Below are positions 44,630 to 54,250 of a stretch of 64,000 nt of DNA, in pieces; positions within the stretch are counted from its first letter, which is position 1; each line of letters opens with the position of its first letter. The stretch comes from AWTP1-13 sp963770295. GTDB taxonomy: Bacteria > Pseudomonadota > Alphaproteobacteria > Rhizobiales > Hyphomicrobiaceae. The position numbers and the translations under genes are program-made. The stretch spans positions 136,577-200,576 of the forward strand of contig CAVYPA010000002.1 of the NCBI GenBank assembly GCA_963770295.1, read 5' to 3'. The notes under the pieces are model-generated. The model was not told where the DNA came from, did no database searches, and saw only the letters and a list, made by a program, of their open reading frames with translations.

Positions 44630-45805
44630 ATGATCACGAAGTTTGATAGCCTTTTTGCCGGCCATGCCGACCTCGACAATGTTGGCTACGCCGGCACGCC
44701 AATCAACGACCGGCGCTACGGGAACGCGCACTTGGCGACTGCGCTGAGCAAGGCGGAGTCAATGGCCAGGCTGATGGATAGCCTCGGCTACCACTGTTTC
44801 TGGACGGCCGAGCATCACTTTCAGCGCGAAGGTACGGAATGCATCCCCAACAACATCCTGCTGGCGGTGCACTTGGCTCATCGTACAAAGAAGATCAAGA
44901 TTGGCTGCGGTTTCAACATCACGCCGATGTGGCATCCTTTGCGACTGGCGGAGGACTATGCGACCGCCGACATCCTGACTGGCGGGCGGGTCGTGTTTGG
45001 CGTCGGTCGCGGTTATCACACACGCGAGGTCGAGACATTCGGCGCACCCCTGCGTGACCAGGAGGCCAACCGCGAGCTGTTCGAGGAGCAAGTCGACATC
45101 ATCTTCAAAGCCTTCAATCAGGAGGCTTTTTCGCACAACGGTAAGCACTACACATTACCGCCCGAGATTCCCTACCGCGGCTACACACTGAAGGAACTAA
45201 CCCTCGTGCCGCGGCCCTTCAATTTGCCGGTCGAGTGCTGGCAGCCGATCCAAGGCGGCTCGGTGCGCGCCTTGGAGTTCATGGCCAAGCACGGGATTCA
45301 GGGGATGGTGGGTGGCGGCTCGGCCGAGGGTGGCGCCATGCACAAAGTTGTACTCGACTGGCAGGCTGCACATGCCAGGCTTGGCAAGCAAATCCAGTTA
45401 GGCGAGCGGTTGTGTTTTGGCTTCCACTTTTTTATGGCCGACAGCCGCGAGAAGGGATTGAGGGAGGCTGCGAAATACTACGAGGAGAACATGAAAATGT
45501 TCGGCGAGCTACGGCTCGTGCGCGCTATCACCGAGCAGCAAATCGAGATCATGCGCGACCCCACGCGGGCACCGAGCGCCAAGCTGCCGCGCATCGAGGA
45601 TGCGGTGAAGGCTGGCGGCTTCCTCTGCGGGAATGCCGATGACTTGATCGAGCACATCAAGGCACTCGAGTCCAAATACCCTGCCCTCGACCGTATCTCG
45701 GTCAGCCTATCGGTCGGCGTGCCGGAGACGGTCGCTCTCGAGCAACTTGAGCGTTTCGCCAAAGAGGTGATGCCGGCGTTCAGGGCCAAGACGCCACGGC
45801 AATGA
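44630..45805 (+). CDS. LLM-class flavin-dependent oxidoreductase (luciferase-like)
   Basis: A 391-residue cytoplasmic TIM-barrel flavoenzyme. It has the luciferase-like pattern MARLMDSLGYHCFWTAEHHF, then ECIPNNILLAVHLAHRTKKI, RLAEDYATADILTGGRVVFG and VGRGYHTREVETFG. Such enzymes use reduced FMN from a partner reductase to oxygenate small organic substrates. No flavin reductase is adjacent. The ATG follows a weak AGGAAATGCGCC site. Intact, monocistronic. Substrate unknown. Confidence 0.87.
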   Translation: MITKFDSLFAGHADLDNVGYAGTPINDRRYGNAHLATALSKAESMARLMDSLGYHCFWTAEHHFQREGTECIPNNILLAVHLAHRTKKIKIGCGFNITPMWHPLRLAEDYATADILTGGRVVFGVGRGYHTREVETFGAPLRDQEANRELFEEQVDIIFKAFNQEAFSHNGKHYTLPPEIPYRGYTLKELTLVPRPFNLPVECWQPIQGGSVRALEFMAKHGIQGMVGGGSAEGGAMHKVVLDWQAAHARLGKQIQLGERLCFGFHFFMADSREKGLREAAKYYEENMKMFGELRLVRAITEQQIEIMRDPTRAPSAKLPRIEDAVKAGGFLCGNADDLIEHIKALESKYPALDRISVSLSVGVPETVALEQLERFAKEVMPAFRAKTPRQ

Positions 45806-46303
45806 GAAACATGTTTTAACCGGGCATAACATGACTTGATCTATCCGATCCCCAACGATGCCCAGGCCTTCTGCTTGTGACCGAGCGGTGTGCCCTGATT
45901 TTCAATGAGAAACGCCGCACAAGCGCAGGAAAGGTGGTCTCAACCGAGCCCATTCCTCATCACACAAGATAACTTAGGTACGGGACCTTCGACGACGATC
46001 ATCGCGCGGCGGGTACGAGCTTGTTCAAACCGTGCTAGACGCAGGTAGGCCCCCAGCTAGCGCAACAACACGCACTTGGCTCTTCGCCTGGCTCCATCCG
46101 CGGGAGGGATTCGGCGCGTTGGTTCGCCAAAAAGAGTTCCGTCGCTGGCAATTTGAGTAGTCGCCGTGACAAGGTCTTCGGGGTATCCTGTCAAACTCGA
46201 AGGCGGCACCTGCCTTTGGAAGGCGGCATCTATTTCCGGAAATGGTCGATCTGGAACTAGGTACTGAGTTCAATTGGTCACCCTGGTGGCCCAGGTTTGG
46301 AGG
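45806..46303. other. intergenic; no TRAP binding-protein gene here
   Basis: About 500 bases before the TRAP permease pair, where a dctP or TAXI gene would often lie. None is present and no other element is recognised. Confidence 0.4.
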
Positions 46304-46918
46304 ATGGACGTGGGTTGGTTACTAAGTTTCAGTCGCACCGTCGATCGTCTCAGCATCCGCGTCGGGCGCGTGGTAGCCTGGGCCATCCTCATCGCCGTGG
46401 TTGTGAGTGCCGTCAATGCGATCATCCGCAAGGTCCTCAATATCTCATCAAATTCCTGGCTTGAGTTGCAGTGGATTCTTTTCGGGGCCGTCTTCCTTTT
46501 GTGTGCGCCGTGGACACTCCTGTCTAACGAACATATCCGCATCGATATTGTTAACAACGCATTCCCGAAGCGTGTGCGCGATTGGATCGATGTGTTCGGG
46601 CACGCGTTCTTCCTGCTGCCGATGACCGCCGTTCTTGCGTGGCTGAGCTGGCCATTCTTCTGGCTCTCGATAATGCAGAACGAGCAGTCGACCAATGCCG
46701 GTGGATTGCCAGTCTATCCATCAAAGCTGCTCATACCTCTGGCGTTTACGCTCCTGTTCGTGCAAGGCATCTCGGAGCTGATTAAGCGGATCGCCATCAT
46801 AAAAGGACGCCTCGCCGACACGGTTTCCGGTGGTGGCCATCATGCCGCTGCTGAAGCAGAGGCGGAACGTGTCATACAAGCGGCCAAAATGGAGGCCGAG
46901 CAACGCGGGTCGACCTGA
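46304..46918 (+). CDS. TRAP transporter small permease (DctQ-like)
   Basis: A 204-residue inner-membrane protein with four helices. It shows the DctQ layout: WAILIAVVVSAVNAIIRKVL, then SNSWLELQWILFGAVFLLCA with the conserved WLElQW segment, and NEHIRIDIV. The C-terminal tail is Ala/Glu-rich and cytoplasmic. ATG 46304 abuts GGAGG directly; GTG 46310, two codons later, has better spacing and may be the true start. It partners with the large permease 60 bases downstream. Confidence 0.83.
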   Translation: MDVGWLLSFSRTVDRLSIRVGRVVAWAILIAVVVSAVNAIIRKVLNISSNSWLELQWILFGAVFLLCAPWTLLSNEHIRIDIVNNAFPKRVRDWIDVFGHAFFLLPMTAVLAWLSWPFFWLSIMQNEQSTNAGGLPVYPSKLLIPLAFTLLFVQGISELIKRIAIIKGRLADTVSGGGHHAAAEAEAERVIQAAKMEAEQRGST

Positions 46919-46978
46919 CCGGCAGCCAAGTCACAGCGCCGCCGCTAACCATACCATTAAATCCTCGGGGAGCTTCTG

Positions 46979-48877
46979 ATGGCCGAATTCATCGCGCACA
47001 ACATGGCGCCGATCATGTTTGCGTCTCTCGTCGTGTTTCTACTGCTCGGATATCCTGTCGCCTTCTCGCTCGCGGCGTGCGGCTTGATCTACTTTGTTGT
47101 CGGCGTTGAGCTGGCGCCGCTCTCACATGGCGAGATTACGCTCTCCTGGCCGCTACTGGGGTCTTTACCGCATCGTCTCTACGGTATCGTGAACAATGAC
47201 GTGCTGTTGGCAATCCCATTTTTTACGCTGATGGGATTGATCCTTGAACGCTCGGGTATGGCGGAAGACCTGCTCGATACCATTGGTCAGTTGTTTGGCA
47301 CAGTTCGCGGCGGATTGGCATATGCCGTTGTCTTCGTTGGTGCCTTGCTGGCGGCGACGACCGGCGTGGTGGCAGCGTCTGTCATTTCAATGGGGTTGAT
47401 CTCGCTGCCAATCATGCTCCGTTATGGCTACGACCGACGCGTCGCCTCAGGGGTAATCGCCGCATCCGGCACCTTAGCCCAAATCATCCCGCCCTCCCTT
47501 GTCTTGATCGTGATGGCCGACCAGCTCGGACGATCGGTTGGCGACATGTACGAAGGCGCCTTCATCCCCGGCCTTGTTCTGGCGGCACTCTATGCGTTGT
47601 ACGTCTTTGTGGTCACCAGACTTTCGCGAGATGCGGCACCCGGCCTGCCGCCCGATGCCGTCGGTTTTCGCGAGCCGGGCGGGAAACGCGGACTGGCGTC
47701 ACTTGCCGTACTCACCATCGCCTCAGGGGCGATCGGGTATCTGATGATGCGCAATCAACCTTATCGCGGCGCCGATTTTGTCGTTCTGATCATGGCGGTG
47801 TCGATCGTATTTGCGTTTTCTGCGGCCGTGCTGAACTGGGCTGTCGGCAAGATCACCGGTTTTCGGTTCCTTTCATTGCTCGCGCAGCAGGTGACCTTCG
47901 TCATGGTGCCCCCGCTATTTCTGATCTTTCTGGTCTTGGGGACCATATTCATCGGTGTGGCGACCCCAACGGAGGGGGGCGCGATGGGCGCCAGCGGTGC
48001 AATTTTGTTGGCCATCTTCAAGCGTTGGCTCGATCGCAATCCCAATCGCTTCAATTTGGAGCTGCTCAGGTCCGCCGTAGAAGCGACGGCAAAGCTTTCC
48101 GCCTTCGTGGTCTTCATTCTTATTGGGGCACGTATCTTCTCGCTCACCTTCTATGGCGTGAATGGTCACGTTTGGGTCGAGCATTTGCTCACATCGCTGC
48201 CTGGGGGCCAAGTCGGCTTCCTGGTCTTCGTGAACGTGCTGGTTTTCCTATTGGCCTTTTTTCTCGACTTCTTCGAGATCGCTTTCATCATCATCCCCTT
48301 GATTGGTCCGGCGGCGGAAAAGGTCGGCATCGATCTGATCTGGCTTGGGGTGATGCTCGGCGTGAATATGCAAACGAGCTTCATGCATCCGCCATTTGGC
48401 TTTGCTTTGTTCTACTTGCGCTCGGTGGCGGCTCGCGAACCCTATAAGGACAGGGCCACGGGCAAGCTGATCGAACCCGTCACCACAGGCCAAATTTATT
48501 GGGGGGCCGTGCCATTCGTGATCATCCAGTGTGTGATGGTCGGGTTGGTGATCGCGTTCCCCGGCATGGTGATGCATTACAAGTCTGTCGGACCAGCTAT
48601 CGATCCCAGCAAGATCGAAATTCAGCTACCGCCGTTCGGTGGCGGGCCTGGCGGTCTAAATCTACCCACGGGACCAAGCGGCCTACCACCTGGACCCTCA
48701 GGCTTAAACCTCGGCCCTCCGCCCTTCGGCCTTCCTGGTGCCGACTCATCTAATAGCTCCTTAGGCTTACCAACGGCACCCCCAGAGACGACGGGTGGGG
48801 GCGCCGCGTCGTCGAGCGGAGGCGCGCCGGCAGTTGGTGGGTCACCAGGAGCGCCTTCGGGCACACCAAAACAATAG
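46979..48877 (+). CDS. TRAP transporter large permease (DctM-like) with Pro/Gly-rich tail
   Basis: A 632-residue polytopic protein. DctM features: FALMGLILERSGM-like (PFFTLMGLILERSGMAEDLL), RGGLAYAVVFVGALLAATTG, ASGTLAQIIPPSLVLIVMAD, and PTEGGAMGASGAILLAIFKR. The second half has FFEIAFIIIPLIGPAAEKVG and MQTSFMHPPFGFALFYLRSV. It imports an organic acid using an ion gradient, with a periplasmic binding protein not found here. The last 85 residues or so form an unusual low-complexity Pro/Gly/Ser tail (GPSGLPPGPSGLNLGPPPFG). The frame is intact. Confidence 0.87.
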   Translation: MAEFIAHNMAPIMFASLVVFLLLGYPVAFSLAACGLIYFVVGVELAPLSHGEITLSWPLLGSLPHRLYGIVNNDVLLAIPFFTLMGLILERSGMAEDLLDTIGQLFGTVRGGLAYAVVFVGALLAATTGVVAASVISMGLISLPIMLRYGYDRRVASGVIAASGTLAQIIPPSLVLIVMADQLGRSVGDMYEGAFIPGLVLAALYALYVFVVTRLSRDAAPGLPPDAVGFREPGGKRGLASLAVLTIASGAIGYLMMRNQPYRGADFVVLIMAVSIVFAFSAAVLNWAVGKITGFRFLSLLAQQVTFVMVPPLFLIFLVLGTIFIGVATPTEGGAMGASGAILLAIFKRWLDRNPNRFNLELLRSAVEATAKLSAFVVFILIGARIFSLTFYGVNGHVWVEHLLTSLPGGQVGFLVFVNVLVFLLAFFLDFFEIAFIIIPLIGPAAEKVGIDLIWLGVMLGVNMQTSFMHPPFGFALFYLRSVAAREPYKDRATGKLIEPVTTGQIYWGAVPFVIIQCVMVGLVIAFPGMVMHYKSVGPAIDPSKIEIQLPPFGGGPGGLNLPTGPSGLPPGPSGLNLGPPPFGLPGADSSNSSLGLPTAPPETTGGGAASSSGGAPAVGGSPGAPSGTPKQ

Positions 48878-48962
48878 CTGGAAACCCTCGGCAGCGAACG
48901 CAGGAGATTGCGGCCGTGGCGGCGCCCGGCACAACGGATATCCTGTGTGGTGGGTCAGGTTG

Positions 48963-49436
48963 CTAACCGAGCTTCGACGGCACGATGAAGAACCCAATGA
49001 TATTGGCGACGGCGTCGAGCCAGCGACGCCGTCGCCAGTGCTCGGCTGACTTTGTTTCTGGAACATAAGGCAAGCGCCACGCCGGCGGAGGAGGCGACAG
49101 ATCATTGAGCCGCCAAAGCCAACGGCAAACGTAAGGAAGCCCCAGTCGTAACCGCCCCGCTTGAGTGCCACAGCCGTAAGCGGCACATTGTCGAACACCG
49201 CCGAGACGGGCATCATCGCGGCGCAAGTGACAAGTGGTAGGACGAGCGTACCTTTGAAGGTTTCTGGCAGCACATCCCAATGGATTGCCGCACGCCGCTA
49301 TCAGGACCGCTGCCCACACACCGCCAGGCCAACTACTGGCAAGTCGTCCAGAACCGGTGGAGCTATCGAGGGATGGCGTGGATCGCCGTCTGCAAGGACC
49401 AGACCGTCGTACGGCACCAGTTGCGATCAGGACCAC
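48963..49436 (-). pseudogene. remnant of a NhaD/citrate (ion-transporter superfamily) permease
   Basis: One frame reads VFDNVPLTAVALKRGGYDWG and FLTFAVGFGGSMI, a strong match in style to the C-terminal core of CitMHS/NhaD-type transporters. A second frame holds the end: VPETKSAEHWRRRRWLDAVA and NIIGFFIVPSKLG. A third reads WAAVLIAACGNPLGC. At least two frameshifts are needed, and the N-terminal 300 or more residues are absent. Decayed gene. Confidence 0.55.
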
Positions 49437-49546
49437 CGCGAAAGAGTGCTCTGGATGAGACGCGGTCGCTCCGCAACGGTCCTCGTGCCGGATTTAAATT
49501 TTTCCGACCCTTGAGGCTGCTTGGGCAAAGCGCAAGGCGGCATCAC

Positions 49547-50275
49547 TCAATGCTGCAAGATCTTCGATAGAAAAAGCTGTGCACGCTGGCTCCGCGGTGT
49601 GCCGAAGAACGCCTCCTTGTCAGCGTCCTCGACGATACTGCCTTGGTCCATGAACACCACACGGTCCGCAACCTTGCGCGCAAAGCCCATCTCATGCGTG
49701 ACGACAGCCATGGTCATGCCGTCCTCGGCGAGCTTCACCATGACGTCCAGCACCTCGGTGATCATCTCCGGGTCGAGGGCAGAGGTTGGCTCGTCGAAGA
49801 GCATGGCAATGGGATCCATAGCGAGGGCGCGGGCGATAGCGACCCGCTGCTGCTGTCCGCCCGACAGCTGGGCTGGATGTTTGGTTGCATGCTCGGCGAG
49901 GCCCATGCGGGCCAATAACTCGCTGGCTTTTGCAGTGGCAGCCTCGCGATTGCGTCCCAGCACCTTCTGCTGCGCCAATACGATGTTCTCACAAGCCGTC
50001 ATATGCGGGAACAACTCGAAGCTCTGGAAGACCATGCCGATGCGTGAGCGCAGCTTGGGGAGGTTCGTCGTGCGGTCGCCGACAGAGATACCACCGACCG
50101 TAATTGTGCCCTCAGAAAAAGGCTCCAAGCCGTTAATGCATTTGATAAGCGTGCTCTTACCCGAACCGGAAGGGCCGCAGATCACCACCACCTCACCTTT
50201 GGCAATGGTCATCGAGCAGTCGTTGAGAACCTGAGCTGGTCCGTACCACTTGCTGACGTGGGCGAGTTCGATCAC
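49547..50275 (-). CDS. gltL: glutamate/aspartate ABC transporter ATP-binding protein
   Basis: A 242-residue ATPase starting at GTG 50275, whose GTGA overlaps the permease stop; the 17-codon extension to 50326 is inside the permease gene. Walker A GPSGSGKST (34-42), signature LSGGQQQRVAIARALA, Walker B AMLFDEPTSALDPE and VTHEMGFAR. Order and lengths of the four genes match gltIJKL of enterobacteria. Substrate assignment is from synteny and family resemblance. Confidence 0.85.
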   Translation of the reverse strand: MIELAHVSKWYGPAQVLNDCSMTIAKGEVVVICGPSGSGKSTLIKCINGLEPFSEGTITVGGISVGDRTTNLPKLRSRIGMVFQSFELFPHMTACENIVLAQQKVLGRNREAATAKASELLARMGLAEHATKHPAQLSGGQQQRVAIARALAMDPIAMLFDEPTSALDPEMITEVLDVMVKLAEDGMTMAVVTHEMGFARKVADRVVFMDQGSIVEDADKEAFFGTPRSQRAQLFLSKILQH

Positions 50276-50931
50276 AGAGCGTACCTTCGCCGCAGGCGGT
50301 TGACGAGGCGCGAGGCGCTGAAGCAAACGACGAGAAACACGATGGCCACAAACAGATAGAGCTCGATCGGTCGATTGTCGCGGCTAGCTACGATATCAGC
50401 CGCGGTGAGAAAATCGCGCAGACCGACGACGTACACCAGCGAGGTATCCTGCAGCATGATGATCGACTGCGTCAGCAACACCGGGATCATGTTGCGCACG
50501 GCCTGAGGTAGAACCACATAGCGCATCGACTGTAGATTGGTGAGACCGAGCGCCATCGCCGCTGAAATCTGGTTCCGCCGTACACTGGAAATGCCGGCGC
50601 GAATAATTTCGGAATAGTACGCCGCCTCGAACATGACAAAGGCGATCAGCACCGAATAAAAACCACTGACGGGTCGCCCGATCAGCTTCGGCACCAAAGT
50701 GTAGAACCAAAAAATTACCAAGATCAGCGGCATCGAGCGCAAGAAATTGACATATCCTTCAACCAGCCAAGCCAGTGACTTGACCGAGGAAAGACGGGCC
50801 ACGGCGAGCACGACGCCGAGCAGGAGCCCGCCACCAACAGCAAGCAAGGTCAGCTGCAGTGTCAGAAGCATGCCGTTCCACAGGAACGGTGCGTTGAGCC
50901 AAAGGATGCCAAAATCGAAGCCAGCAAACAT
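50272..50931 (-). CDS. gltK: glutamate/aspartate ABC transporter permease (GltK-like)
   Basis: A 219-residue inner-membrane protein. Signature VNFLRSMPLILVIFWFYTLV and EAA-type loop RRNQISAAMALGLTNLQSMR. Starts at ATG 50931, directly abutting the preceding permease stop, and overlaps the ATPase gene by four bases. Length fits GltK (about 224). Confidence 0.85.
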   Translation of the reverse strand: MFAGFDFGILWLNAPFLWNGMLLTLQLTLLAVGGGLLLGVVLAVARLSSVKSLAWLVEGYVNFLRSMPLILVIFWFYTLVPKLIGRPVSGFYSVLIAFVMFEAAYYSEIIRAGISSVRRNQISAAMALGLTNLQSMRYVVLPQAVRNMIPVLLTQSIIMLQDTSLVYVVGLRDFLTAADIVASRDNRPIELYLFVAIVFLVVCFSASRLVNRLRRRYAL

Positions 50932-51657
50932 CTACTGCGCTCCGACCGCGATGGTCCCGGCGATGCGTGTGCGCCGCTCGAGTATGCGCATGGCCAGGAT
51001 GACGATGCCGGTGACAGAACAGTAGAGCACGGTGGCAACGGTGAAGGCCTCAAAGGCCGCAAACGTGTATTCCTCGATCTGGCGCGCCTGCGAGGTTAGT
51101 TCCAGTACGCCAATGGTCAGGGCCAGCGAAGAATTTTTGAAGACGCCGAGGAAGTCGCTGGTGAGGGGAGGAATGATGGTGCGGTAGGCCACGGGGATCA
51201 ACACGTAGCGGTAAACCTGCAGCGATGTGAGACCCATCGCCAATCCGGCATTGCGCTGGCCGCGCGGGATCGCCTCGATACCCGAGCGCACCTGCTCGGC
51301 GACACGAGAGGCTGTGTAGAGGCCGAGGCAGATCACTGCCGTCAGAAATTGTGGATAGGGCATGTCACGTTTGATCCAGCGGCCCCAGTCGGCCGGCAAT
51401 AATTCCGGCACCACGAAGTACCAGAGAAACATCTGCACTAAGAGCGGGACGTTGCGGAAGGTTTCAACGTAAACAGTCCCGCCGAACCGCAGCGCATGAT
51501 TGTCTGTGGTGCGGGCAATACCGATTGCAGAACCCAGCGGAAAGGCGATCGCCCATGCCATGACCGCAATCAAAATGGTGTTGCCAAAGCCCGTCACGAT
51601 CCACGTTATGTAGGGCTCTTTCAACAGGATGGGCCAATTCCAGTTATAGCCGCCCAT
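50932..51657 (-). CDS. gltJ: glutamate/aspartate ABC transporter permease (GltJ-like)
   Basis: A 241-residue inner-membrane protein starting at ATG 51657. Signature YVETFRNVPLLVQMFLWYFV with VVPELLPADWGRWIK after it, as in GltJ, and the EAA loop GIEAIPRGQRNAGLAMGLTS. It lies 43 bases after the binding-protein gene. Confidence 0.86.
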   Translation of the reverse strand: MGGYNWNWPILLKEPYITWIVTGFGNTILIAVMAWAIAFPLGSAIGIARTTDNHALRFGGTVYVETFRNVPLLVQMFLWYFVVPELLPADWGRWIKRDMPYPQFLTAVICLGLYTASRVAEQVRSGIEAIPRGQRNAGLAMGLTSLQVYRYVLIPVAYRTIIPPLTSDFLGVFKNSSLALTIGVLELTSQARQIEEYTFAAFEAFTVATVLYCSVTGIVILAMRILERRTRIAGTIAVGAQ

Positions 51658-51700
51658 CCTTCAACCTCACCCGTATCTCCGATGCCGAGATTAATTTGAA

Positions 51701-52585
51701 TCAATCGGGGAGGGCGATGAGCTGAAAGTTCTCCTTTAGCCGGTCGCTCATGGGATAGTTGATATTGGTCGGACCGGGCTCGAACCACTTCTTGTAGATG
51801 GCGTGCATCTCGCCGCTTTGGATCAACTTGGCAATCGTCTTGTCGCCAAGCAGACGAAAGTCGTCGTTATTGCGCGGGATCATCATTCCGTAGGGGTCGT
51901 AAGAGAAATAGGGACCGACGATTTCCCATTCGTCAGGGTTCTTTGAGGCACTCTTGAGCCCGTACAGCACCACATCGTCGGAGACATAAGCATCGGCCCG
52001 GCCTTGCTCGAGATTGAGCATCGCCTGAGAATGGTCCTTGACCTTAACAATCTCGCCCTTGATTTTGATCTTCTTGGCGTCGATTTCGGCCTGCGCTGCC
52101 TTTTCGTTGGTCGTACCCAGCACGGCAACAAGCGCCTTGTCGGTCATGTCTTCAATTTTCTTGATGCCGGAGGTTTTGCGCACGAGCAGCTTGGAGCCGG
52201 TCAAAAAGGTTGTATTGAGAAAGCTGATCTGACGCGAACGGCCGATCGTGTGGGTCGAGCTTTCGCAAATAATGTCGACCGTCCCAGCAGTCAGTAGCGG
52301 AATGCGCGTCTGCGGCGTGAGCGGCACGAATTTGACGTCGATTTTGTCGAGCTTCAATTCTTCCTTGGCCGCATCGACGATCTTGAGGCAGATGTCGATC
52401 GAGTAGCCCTGCGCCTTGCCGTCGGGTCCAAGGTAGGACAGGGGGACGGATGCATCGCGATGCCCGATAGTGATTGTTTTGGTTTCGGCGATACGCTTCA
52501 TGACCGGACCATCTTGTGCTGAGGCGGTGCATGGGAGGACGCCGACCGCCACCGTGACGATCAAAGCAAAAAGGGCACGTTTCAT
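51701..52585 (-). CDS. gltI: glutamate/aspartate ABC transporter substrate-binding protein (GltI-like)
   Basis: A 294-residue periplasmic protein from ATG 52585, with a signal peptide (MKRALFALIVTVAVGVLPCT..ASA). Family 3 features: TITIGHRDASVPLSYLGPDG, GYSIDICLKIVDAAKEEL, LTAGTVDIICESSTHTIGRS and TTNEKAAQAEIDAKKI. The ESSTHTxxR ligand-loop and length near 300 fit the GltI/AatJ group. First gene of the operon. The 20-codon extension upstream lacks a ribosome site. Confidence 0.87.
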   Translation of the reverse strand: MKRALFALIVTVAVGVLPCTASAQDGPVMKRIAETKTITIGHRDASVPLSYLGPDGKAQGYSIDICLKIVDAAKEELKLDKIDVKFVPLTPQTRIPLLTAGTVDIICESSTHTIGRSRQISFLNTTFLTGSKLLVRKTSGIKKIEDMTDKALVAVLGTTNEKAAQAEIDAKKIKIKGEIVKVKDHSQAMLNLEQGRADAYVSDDVVLYGLKSASKNPDEWEIVGPYFSYDPYGMMIPRNNDDFRLLGDKTIAKLIQSGEMHAIYKKWFEPGPTNINYPMSDRLKENFQLIALPD

Positions 52586-53997
52586 AGACTGCCTTTCCTT
52601 TTCCGACGCAGGCTGGTTTGGACGCGAAAGTGAGCCACGGCACAAGGCATGCTCAAATCGTCAAGCCCGCACCGTGAGCTTTGCATGGAATACCGCACCG
52701 CAGCAACGAGTATTCGAGTATCGAGTTGCCCAGTCTATTGCCGAAGGAACAGGCAAAGCACCTGGGGCGCTCGAGCAGAATCTGCGGGCGGCTCTCAAGG
52801 GTCGATCTGGCGGGCGGTTTCCTCCAGCATCACACCAGGCTTGGGCCTTGACGCGACGGCGGTGGGGATATCACCAGCGGCGGACTCATTGCCACACCGC
52901 TCACCCCACCGCGCCCTTGTGCAAGTTCGGATCCAGCCTATCGGCAGGCGTTGATGGGAGCGCAGACGAAGCACTTGAACTGAGTTCCCATTCGCGTCTT
53001 TCTGACGATCATAAGCAACTCCCGCTCGAGAGGGCTGTGCCGCAAATTATCGCGTCTCCGCGTCTCGCCGATATGACATGGGGTTCAGGTGCTCAGGCGA
53101 CAGGGGCAAAGAGAATTTCGCTATTTCACCAGGCATTCGCCGATCGCGCCGGCGCGATAGACCATGCCAAACTCTCAAAAACGCCAGCCATCGTCGGCGC
53201 CGCTGCGGCAGCATTGCGCGGACTATCGTCGCCATACGGAACTGGAGATTCTCGTTGGGTGCGAGGCGAGTTATCAATCGCGGCTCTGTCCTCGTTGGCA
53301 GAGAACCGACCGTGTCCGGCCTGCGACGAGTCACTGGGTGCGGATGTCATGACTTTGTCTTGCTTCGACGAGTGCAGATCAGGTCGTTCTCCTCATTGAG
53401 AAGATCTGGCCAGCCTCGATCTTGAGGTCCTTTACACCGCAGAAACCTCTGCTGAGGTCGGTGAACTTTGTGTCATAGACGCCGGTTTCGATCAGCGGCG
53501 CGGATCAGGGGGTGCGGCGACACCTGTCGATAGACACCCTCACGACACGCGCGGGGCTTCTGCAAGAGCCGATTCGGGAGGTCGAGCCTGCGGACCTCAA
53601 GGGTTCTCATCCCGGCAGCGACATCCTTGCAGGTGTTTCCCGGTAATGCGCAGCCGCGCGTCGTGTTTTGGGTCAGAAGGGGGTGGGCGGGACACATAAT
53701 TCCGAGTATGGCCCAGCCGTGTCAGCCTACTAAAGCACGTGCGACACCAACCTCGGCTCGACCGCGAGCGCGTCTCCAAATGACCCGGGTCGCTGCGACC
53801 GGAGATGGGACTGCGCGCGAGTTTTGAGGACGTCCGGCCACCTCTCTGGGGGCATAAAGGAGGCCCCCACAGCCGAAAGCTCTCACAAAGACCCCCAATC
53901 ACTGAACCCGGTACAAAACGAAATTTCACACGCTCGGCGGTGAGGAGCACAGCCAAGCCACAAATCCGCTTTACGACGCTGCTAAGAGAAACAGCCA
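52586..53997. other. long gene-poor region
   Basis: About 1.4 kb. The longest plus-strand frame (309 codons, 52470-53399) crosses the gltI signal region antisense and has no domain-like composition. Nothing recognised; it may be decayed DNA. Confidence 0.4.
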
Positions 53998-54177
53998 ATG
54001 CCCAGATTGCTCCTCCTCCTTTTTGCCTTGGCCCTATCCTCGTGCGCGTCACCCGGACAACGCCTAGTTGACCTGGAGCGCTGCGCAGAGACCGTGCCAT
54101 CCAATGCCGATGAAAATGGCCAGGACCGCGCCATGCAACGATGCATGCGCGCGAAGGGGTATTGGGTGATGTTCTAG
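53998..54177 (+). CDS. very small lipoprotein (59 aa)
   Basis: ATG 53998 opens MPRLLLLLFALALSSCASPG, a signal peptide with lipobox LSSC (lipidated Cys16), then VDLERCAETVPSNADENGQD and a C-terminal AMQRCMRAKGYWVMF. The two further Cys residues could pair. Small lipoproteins with an RCMxxKGYxxx end are common in proteobacteria. A weak AGAGA ribosome site precedes it. No partner genes adjacent. Confidence 0.68.
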   Translation: MPRLLLLLFALALSSCASPGQRLVDLERCAETVPSNADENGQDRAMQRCMRAKGYWVMF

Positions 54178-54250
54178 GGCCTGCCAACACTCTTTGGTGC
54201 CTGCGAGAGAGCTCTATCGCGCATTGCATTAACACCGACGTCGGGGCGCA

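Noticed and set aside
52470..53399. 309-codon plus-strand frame
   Set aside because: It starts antisense to gltI, has no domain-like pattern and no ribosome site.
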